DNA from: Mycolicibacterium madagascariense
GTDB taxonomy: Bacteria > Actinomycetota > Actinomycetes > Mycobacteriales > Mycobacteriaceae
Assembly: GCF_010729665.1 (NCBI RefSeq)
Contig: NZ_AP022610.1
Coordinates: forward strand, 3,410,001-3,474,000
Direction: 5' to 3'
DNA length: 64,000 bases
The notes beneath the pieces are model-generated. The model saw only the letters and a list, made by a program, of their open reading frames with translations, did not search any database and was not told the DNA's origin. Both the position numbers and the translations under genes were made by a program. Shown here in pieces: positions 58,928 to 64,000 of the stretch. Within the stretch, counting starts at the first letter, position 1. Every line of letters starts with the position of its first letter.

Positions 58928-59605
58928 ATGACCACCGTGGACGACGACTACACCGGCCATCTCGACGCGGGAACCGCCGCCAGGCGCACCCTGCCCGGAG
59001 CAACGATCGTGAAGGCCTCGGTCGGCCCGATGGACAACAACGCCTACCTGGTCACGTGTTCCCAAACCGGTCAGACCCTACTCGTCGACGCGGCCAACGA
59101 CGCCGACGTCCTGCTCGACCTGATCCGCCAGCACGCCCCCACGCTCGCCCTGATCGTCACCACGCACCAGCACCAGGACCACTGGGTCGCGCTGGCTGAG
59201 GTGGTGAAGGCCACGGGCGCGCCCACCGCGGCCCACACACTCGACGCGCAGGCGTTGCCCGTCACGCCGGACCGGCTGCTGTCCCACGGCGACGTCGTCG
59301 AGGTCGGCGCGCTGCGCTTCGACGTGATCCACCTGCAGGGGCACACCGAGGGGTCGGTCGCGCTGGCACTGCATGGACCCGCGACGGGTGACGTCGTACA
59401 GCTATTCACCGGTGATTGTCTGTTCCCCGGCGGCGTCGGCAAGACGTGGCGCGAGGGCGACTTCGAGCGACTACTCGGTGACGTCTCCACCCGGGTCTTC
59501 GACGTCTATCCCGACTCGACGGTGGTGTATCCGGGCCACGGCGACGACACGACCCTCGGCGCCGAACGCCCCCACCTGGCCGAGTGGCGCGACCGCGGCT
59601 GGTGA
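58928..59605 (+). CDS. Metallo-beta-lactamase fold hydrolase (Rv1637c-like)
   Basis: 225 aa. Glyoxalase II-like metal ligands: His80, His82, Asp84, His85 (THQHQDH), His139 (GHT), Asp163 (GDCLF) and His204 (PGHG). The frame opens earlier, but the ATG at 58928 (MTTVDDDY) fits best. Substrate unknown; a thioester such as a mycothiol conjugate is possible. Divergent from uvrA, as in M. tuberculosis. Confidence 0.85.
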   Translation: MTTVDDDYTGHLDAGTAARRTLPGATIVKASVGPMDNNAYLVTCSQTGQTLLVDAANDADVLLDLIRQHAPTLALIVTTHQHQDHWVALAEVVKATGAPTAAHTLDAQALPVTPDRLLSHGDVVEVGALRFDVIHLQGHTEGSVALALHGPATGDVVQLFTGDCLFPGGVGKTWREGDFERLLGDVSTRVFDVYPDSTVVYPGHGDDTTLGAERPHLAEWRDRGW

Positions 59606-59688
59606 GCCGCCCACACTGAATCTCGCGACGGATTTCGGCCGAAACCGTCGTCGGATTCAGTCTCGCGCCGCCGCGGTACCGTCGAGGC

Positions 59689-60192
59689 ATGACCCTGCCG
59701 TGGCCCACCCCCGACAAGACCGGACCCGGTGAGGAATCGGTGTGGGACTACCCCAGGCCGCCCCGGCTGGAGACCTTCGCCGGCTCGATCACGATCGAGC
59801 TGGGCGGGGACACCATCGCCTCGACCGATCGCGCCTGGCGCGTGTTGGAGACCAGCCATCCACCCACCTACTACCTGCCGCCGAACGCCTTTCGCGACGG
59901 CGTGCTGCGCGCGGCGACCGGTTCGTCGTGGTGTGAGTGGAAGGGCATGGCGTCCTACTACGACCTGGTGACCGACGCCCGGGTCGCCGAGCGCGCCGGA
60001 TGGACCTACCTCACCCCGACCCGCGGCTTCGAGGCGATCGCCGGCGCCGTCGCCGTGATGGCGGCTCAGGTAGACCGCTGCACCGTCAACGGCGAGCAGG
60101 TGCAGCCGCAACCGGGCGGGTTCTACGGCGGGTGGATCACCAGCTGGGTCAAGGGCCCCTTCAAGGGCATCCCGGGCTCCAGGGGCTGGTGA
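59689..60192 (+). CDS. DUF427 domain-containing protein
   Basis: 167 aa. VWDYPRPP (18-25), YLPPNAF and CEWKGMASYYDL (about 82-93) are the typical DUF427 signature; the family folds as a small beta barrel without known activity. It converges with the universal stress protein gene, 15 bp apart. Confidence 0.87.
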   Translation: MTLPWPTPDKTGPGEESVWDYPRPPRLETFAGSITIELGGDTIASTDRAWRVLETSHPPTYYLPPNAFRDGVLRAATGSSWCEWKGMASYYDLVTDARVAERAGWTYLTPTRGFEAIAGAVAVMAAQVDRCTVNGEQVQPQPGGFYGGWITSWVKGPFKGIPGSRGW

Positions 60193-60207
60193 CCCGACCC
60201 CCGGCGA

Positions 60208-60651
60208 TCAGGACGTGTGAACGATCAGGACGTCGGACTTGGAGCGCCGTGCCACGTTGGCGGGCACCGAACCGAGCAGACGTCCGGCGATGGTGCTGAG
60301 GCCGACGTTGCCGACCACGAGCAGGTCGGCCTTGACCTCTTCGGCCAGATCGACCAGCGCGTCGACGGGCGCACCGACGACGGCCTTCTCCTCGACGTCC
60401 TTGGCTCCCGCGGCATGGGCGCGGTCCCTGGCCTCGCGCAGGATCGCGTAGATGGGGGCGTTGCCCGCCATCTTGTAACCCTCGTCCTTGAGGACGTCGG
60501 CGGCCCGGGCGTCCTCGCTCTGGGGGAAGTACGCCGTCGCGACGACCAGCTTCGCGCTCGCTCCGGCGGCGATCTGAGCGGCCCGATCTACCGCGCGCAG
60601 CGATGAATCCGAACCGTCAGTGCCGACCAAAACGGTCTGATAGGCGCCCAT
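60208..60651 (-). CDS. Universal stress protein (Rv1636/TB15.3-like)
   Basis: Single-domain Usp of 147 aa, MGAYQTVLVGTDGSDSS at the N-terminus, with the nucleotide-loop GNVGLSTIAGRLLGSVPANV near residue 115. The M. tuberculosis counterpart binds cAMP, and a cAMP-producing cyclase gene lies 15 kb away. GGGAGGG precedes the ATG. The 244 bp upstream contain a 7-bp hairpin (60775-60793) without a U-run and no gene. Confidence 0.9.
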   Translation of the reverse strand: MGAYQTVLVGTDGSDSSLRAVDRAAQIAAGASAKLVVATAYFPQSEDARAADVLKDEGYKMAGNAPIYAILREARDRAHAAGAKDVEEKAVVGAPVDALVDLAEEVKADLLVVGNVGLSTIAGRLLGSVPANVARRSKSDVLIVHTS

Positions 60652-60895
60652 TCATGCCCTCCCAGTGTGATTTGCCAAGCCATCCGAGACAGTAACCCGT
60701 CGTTCGACGAACAGTGGCCGATTCGCTCGGATGGCATCGTTCTGCCAGCGCCGATGGTAACCACGCGGCGCTGGCTCACCACGCATTGGTGAGCAACCGA
60801 ACCCCGGCGCCACCACTGCGCACGGCTCGCATCGGCTGCCGAACGTGACGCGGGTCATGGCCAGCGCGAAGCAATTTCGTCGACCCCTTCATCGG

Positions 60896-61777
60896 TCAGC
60901 TCCCCGAGCGCCCGAAGTAGGACTCCTGGGTGGCGACGCACACGACGCTGCCCGACCGGTTGTACGTCGTGGCGGTCGACAATCCCCTGCCGTCGATTGC
61001 GCTGGGCGAGAAGTGATCCGACAACACCCAGTCGGACAGGTCGACGGGCCGGTGAAACCACAGCGCATGATCGATCAGCGCGTTGAAGGTCGTCACCGGG
61101 GTCGTGCGGCGTACGACCATCGCCGCCTCGAGCATCGACGTCCCCGACAGATAGGTCAGCAGGCAGCTGTGCAGGACCTCGTCGTCGGGCACCGGTTCCG
61201 TTGGGCGCCACCACATTCGGACCCGATCGGGTGGGTCGGACAGATCCATGGCGAGCCGCGGCGGGGCGTCGACGTAGCGCCGTTCGAACGGCTGCGGACG
61301 CACCCAGTGACCGCCGTGTTCGCCGGCGTACGCCGCGAGCTGCTCGTGCACCGGAATCAGCGACTCGGGGTCGGGCACGTCGACCATCGGTGCGTGGTGG
61401 TCCAGACCGCCCACCGGCGCGCTGAACGACGCCAACGCCTCCAGCAGCACCTCGTCGTCCTGGCGCGCGGTGACCTGCCGCGTCGACAGCGTCCCCCCGT
61501 CGCGCGACCGCACGACGTGGAAGTCCACCGGGCGACGAGCGTCCCCCGCCCGGAGGTAGTAGACGTGCACGCTGTGCGGTGTCCGGCCCGGCACGGTGCG
61601 GCTCGCGGCCATCAGCGCCTGCCCCGCCAGGTGGCCACCCACGATGTGGTGGGCGGGGTTGTCGAGCTGGGTGGCCACGAAGTCGTCGTCGCCGACCTGG
61701 TCCACCTGCAACGTCTCGACGATGTCGGCCAGCGTCGGCCATCGGTAGCTCACCCGGGCATCATGCCGCAGGGCCAT
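60896..61777 (-). CDS. Acyl-CoA thioesterase II family protein
   Basis: Double-hotdog thioesterase, 293 aa from the ATG at 61777 (a GTG at 61753 would give 285). VGGHLAGQALMAASRTVPG is the family's N-terminal hotdog signature, followed by HSVHVYYLRAGD, and the C-terminal hotdog has the LDHALWFHRP segment with the active-site acid/histidine region. It hydrolyses acyl-CoA. It follows the SsuD-like gene by 32 bp. The family's usual N-terminal length is kept. Confidence 0.85.
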   Translation of the reverse strand: MALRHDARVSYRWPTLADIVETLQVDQVGDDDFVATQLDNPAHHIVGGHLAGQALMAASRTVPGRTPHSVHVYYLRAGDARRPVDFHVVRSRDGGTLSTRQVTARQDDEVLLEALASFSAPVGGLDHHAPMVDVPDPESLIPVHEQLAAYAGEHGGHWVRPQPFERRYVDAPPRLAMDLSDPPDRVRMWWRPTEPVPDDEVLHSCLLTYLSGTSMLEAAMVVRRTTPVTTFNALIDHALWFHRPVDLSDWVLSDHFSPSAIDGRGLSTATTYNRSGSVVCVATQESYFGRSGS

Positions 61778-61809
61778 CGCGGTCGCGGACCCGCACTGGG
61801 GCACTCGGC

Positions 61810-62934
61810 CTACGCGATGCCCTTCTGCCGTAGCAGCGGGAGCACGCCCTCGGCGAACCAGTGGGCTTCCTCGAGGTGCGGGTAGCCCGACAGGATGAAC
61901 TCCTCGAAGCCCAGCGCGTAGTACTCGTAGATCAGGTTGGCGACCTCGAGGTGGCTGCCCACCAGCGCGGTGCCCGCTCCCCCGCGCACCAGGCCGACGC
62001 CCGCCCACAGGTTGGGATGGATCTCGAGCCGGTCCCGTCGGCCCCCGTGCAGGGCCGTCATGCGACGCTGCCCCTCGGACTCCGACTTGGCATGCAGCGC
62101 AGTCTGTTTCGCGATCTGCTCGTCGCTGAGTTCGGCCAGCAGCTCGTCGGCGACGGCCCACGCGGCCGCCGACGTGTCGCGGCTGATGGTGTGCAGCCGG
62201 ATGCCGAACCGGATGTCGCGTCCCCGGGCCCGCGCCAGCTCGCGGACCGTCGCGATCTTGGCGGCGGCAGCCTGCGGCGGCTCGCCCCAGGTGAGGTAGA
62301 CGTCGACGTACTGCGCGGCGATGGGCAGCGCGGCGGCCGACGAACCGCCGAAGTAAATCTGCGGCAACGGATCTGGTGGGGCGGACACCCTCGCGTCGGC
62401 GACGGTGTAGTACTCGCCGTCGAAGTCGACGCCGTCGCCGCGCCATACGGAGTCGACGACGTGGAGGAACTCCCCGGTGCGGGCGTAGCGCGCATCGTGG
62501 TCGAGCCAGTCGCCGAAGCGGCGCTGCTCGACGTCGTCCCCACCGCTGACGATGTTCAGCAGGACCCGTCCTCCGGAGAACCGCTGCAGGGTCGCGGCCT
62601 GCTGGGCCGCGAGCGTCGGCGGGATGAGGCCGGGCCGAAACGCCACCAGGAACTTGAGCTGCTCGGTCTCGGCGAGCAGCGCGGCCGCCGTCAGCCACGC
62701 ATCCTCACACCACGTGCCGGTCGGGGTCAGGACGCCCTCGAAGCCGAGCCGGTCCGCGGCCCTGGCCACCTCGGCCAGGTACTGGCGGGTGGGCGCACGG
62801 TAGTTGGCGGGCAACACCTGATTCGACGACGCGTGCGAGGACGCGACGATGGACCGGCTGTCGCCGCTGGTGGGCAGGAACCAGAAGAACTTCGCGCGCG
62901 GGGCGGGCGATTCGGGGTGAGCGCTCACTGTCAC
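61810..62934 (-). CDS. LLM-class FMN-dependent monooxygenase, alkanesulfonate monooxygenase-like
   Basis: 374 aa, SsuD type: FFWFLPTSGDSR at 16-27, TWCEDAWLTAAALLAETEQL and FGGSSAAALPIA (phosphate-binding loop of the barrel). SsuD desulfonates alkanesulfonates with FMNH2 for sulfur supply. No ssuABC transporter or FMN reductase is adjacent, so the true substrate could differ. GTG start. Confidence 0.85.
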   Translation of the reverse strand: MTVSAHPESPAPRAKFFWFLPTSGDSRSIVASSHASSNQVLPANYRAPTRQYLAEVARAADRLGFEGVLTPTGTWCEDAWLTAAALLAETEQLKFLVAFRPGLIPPTLAAQQAATLQRFSGGRVLLNIVSGGDDVEQRRFGDWLDHDARYARTGEFLHVVDSVWRGDGVDFDGEYYTVADARVSAPPDPLPQIYFGGSSAAALPIAAQYVDVYLTWGEPPQAAAAKIATVRELARARGRDIRFGIRLHTISRDTSAAAWAVADELLAELSDEQIAKQTALHAKSESEGQRRMTALHGGRRDRLEIHPNLWAGVGLVRGGAGTALVGSHLEVANLIYEYYALGFEEFILSGYPHLEEAHWFAEGVLPLLRQKGIA

Positions 62935-63008
62935 GGTGCGGCGACGTTACCGACGCCGCCGTGCAGCGGGAACCCTTCGGTTCCGTCTGAGGCAAAGGGC
63001 CCAGACCC

Positions 63009-63350
63009 CTACCGCCAGCCGTCGGCCGCCTTCGCCGCGCGCAGCAGGTCGTCGCACAGATCGCGCAGCTCGTCCGCCCCGGCGCCCTCCTGCAGGGCGG
63101 TCGCCATGTCCTCGGCGGCGCACCTGACCTGATAGACGCGATCGGAGAGCTGAGCCGCCTCCTCGGCGGTCAGCACGACGGAGTCCGGAGCCAGCGACGT
63201 GCCCTTGACGATCGACCGCTGCTCGTAGGCGCGCTGTCGGCAGGACTGCCTGCAGTACTGGCGACGACGGCCCATCCCGGCGTCGGGAACCTCGCGGCCG
63301 CACCAGCGGCAGGGCTGGACGCGGGTCCGTCGGCGTGTTTCAGGGGCCAC
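63009..63350 (-). CDS. Small zinc-finger-like protein (Rv2049c-like position)
   Basis: 113 aa from the GTG at 63350. CRWCGREVPDAG and YCRQSCRQRAYEQRS provide four cysteines in a treble-clef or zinc-ribbon pattern, then a helical C-terminal half. The frame is open to an ATG at 63485, which overlaps the rbpA ATG on the other strand; that longer form would hide the rbpA promoter region, so I prefer the short one. Function unknown. Confidence 0.68.
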   Translation of the reverse strand: MAPETRRRTRVQPCRWCGREVPDAGMGRRRQYCRQSCRQRAYEQRSIVKGTSLAPDSVVLTAEEAAQLSDRVYQVRCAAEDMATALQEGAGADELRDLCDDLLRAAKAADGWR

Positions 63351-63483
63351 GGATGTCGACTGTAAACGGCCCGCGGGCCCGTTCCCGGTACCATGGACAC
63401 TCGCGTCGGGAACTTCGCGCCAATCGGCAGCGTTGATGATCGCGAAGACATGCTCGAGAGATGTCGGATGAGGAGAAGTAACC

Positions 63484-63825
63484 ATGGCTGATCGTGTCCT
63501 GCGAGGTAGTCGACTCGGAGCCGTGAGCTACGAGACCGATCGCAACCACGACCTCGCGCCCCGCCAGGTGGCGCGCTACCGGACCGACAACGGCGAGGAA
63601 TTCGAGGTGCCCTTCGCCGACGAGGCCGAGATCCCCGGCACGTGGCCCTGCCGCAACGGCATGGAGGGCACGCTGGTCGACGGCGACGTTCCCGAGCCCA
63701 AGAAGGTCAAGCCGCCGCGCACGCACTGGGACATGCTGCTGGAGCGCCGTTCGGTCGAGGAGCTCGACGAGCTGCTCAAGGAGCGGATGGACATCATCAA
63801 GACCCGCCGCCGCGGGAGCAGCTAG
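63484..63825 (+). CDS. rbpA: RNA polymerase-binding protein RbpA
   Basis: Essential actinobacterial activator that binds RNA polymerase and group I/II sigma factors and stabilises the open complex; also linked to rifampicin tolerance. 113 aa: disordered N-tail, zinc-ribbon-like core (residues about 28-70), basic linker KKVKPPRTHWD and the C-terminal sigma-interaction domain ERRSVEELDELLKERM. GAGGAG lies 8 nt before the ATG. Confidence 0.96.
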   Translation: MADRVLRGSRLGAVSYETDRNHDLAPRQVARYRTDNGEEFEVPFADEAEIPGTWPCRNGMEGTLVDGDVPEPKKVKPPRTHWDMLLERRSVEELDELLKERMDIIKTRRRGSS

Positions 63826-63845
63826 CCCGTTCTCGCGGGGGGCGT

Positions 63846-64000
63846 CTAGCGGACGACGCCCCTGGCGCGGTCGATGCGGCCGCGGATGCCCCACTCGGCG
63901 ATCTTGAACACCGCCTCGCGGATGTTCGAGCCGCTCATCTTCGACTTGCCAAGCTCGCGTTCGGTGAACGTGATCGGCACCTCCACCACCGAGAAGCCGG
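63846..64000 (-). CDS. ppm1: Polyprenol monophosphomannose synthase Ppm1, C-terminal end
   Basis: Only the last 51 codons are in the window. They read [22 protein letters not shown] near the end, the conserved C-terminus of GT2 dolichol/polyprenol-phosphate mannosyltransferases. It supplies mannose donors for lipomannan and protein mannosylation. It converges with rbpA (20 bp apart), as in the Rv2049c-Rv2050-Rv2051c cluster of M. tuberculosis. Confidence 0.88.
   Translation of the reverse strand, partial: GFSVVEVPITFTERELGKSKMSGSNIREAVFKIAEWGIRGRIDRARGVVR

Noticed and set aside
56128..59199. A 1023-codon frame opposite uvrA
   Set aside because: Antisense shadow with low-complexity composition; uvrA motifs are complete on the other strand.
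60775..60793. Hairpin CTCACCA-N5-TGGTGAG between the stress protein and thioesterase genes
   Set aside because: No U-run and not positioned at either gene end; probably chance in GC-rich DNA.

Overview
The window is high-GC actinobacterial DNA and reads as the chromosome of a rapidly growing mycobacterium (Mycolicibacterium-like). From memory, gene content and order follow the M. tuberculosis Rv1713-Rv1636 block: der, cmk, scpAB, xerD, pyrG, recN, nadK, tlyA, tyrS, the arg operon, pheST, the rplT operon, lysX, uvrA and a universal stress protein. Two features point to a rapid grower: an rRNA operon directly behind tyrS (the rrnB position) and a short helix 18 in the 16S gene. Most genes are on the minus strand and packed with ATGA/GTGA stop-start overlaps.

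Layout. 1-4.7 kb: der (cut by the window edge), cmk, a 23S pseudouridine synthase, scpB, scpA and a ParA-like ATPase, covering translation and chromosome segregation. 4.8-6.6 kb: a TetR regulator and a flavin monooxygenase that look like an accessory insert. 6.6-17.8 kb: xerD, an ADP-ribose hydrolase, pyrG, the mctB/steB-steA pair, recN, nadK, tlyA, a short conserved protein, a glycerol-3-phosphate phosphatase-like HAD protein and a TPR-like protein. 17.9-23.7 kb: a complete 16S-23S-5S operon on the minus strand with promoter, antitermination leader and a strong terminator. 23.7-31.3 kb: tyrS, mpg, a Trm112-like protein, a secreted protein, a 991-aa lipase/acyl-CoA synthetase fusion and a plus-strand ABC-F ATPase.

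31.3-45.1 kb: argCJBDFRGH behind an ArgR-type operator, then pheST, a rhomboid-like membrane protein and a class III adenylate cyclase. 45.2-48.4 kb: a DUF4436 membrane protein and infC-rpmI-rplT-tsnR with a structured leader. 48.4-55.2 kb (plus strand): DUF1844 protein, lysX, a membrane esterase, a short hypothetical and a winged-helix AlkZ-like protein. 55.2-55.9 kb: a VapBC toxin-antitoxin module bracketed by a perfect 39-bp direct repeat, one copy of which contains the end of uvrA. 55.9-64 kb: uvrA with a damage-type promoter, a metallo-beta-lactamase fold hydrolase, a DUF427 protein, a universal stress protein, an acyl-CoA thioesterase, an SsuD-like monooxygenase, a zinc-finger-like protein, rbpA and the 3' end of ppm1.

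The window is mostly core genome. The points most worth a second look are the repeat-flanked VapBC insertion, the PafBC-type promoter of uvrA and its near-match before pyrG, the fused acyl-CoA synthetase that lacks its ATP-binding signature, the three-hairpin infC leader, and genes with unusual starts (infC ATC, pyrG TTG, possibly tsnR CTG). Homology statements rest on remembered family sequences; no database search was run.
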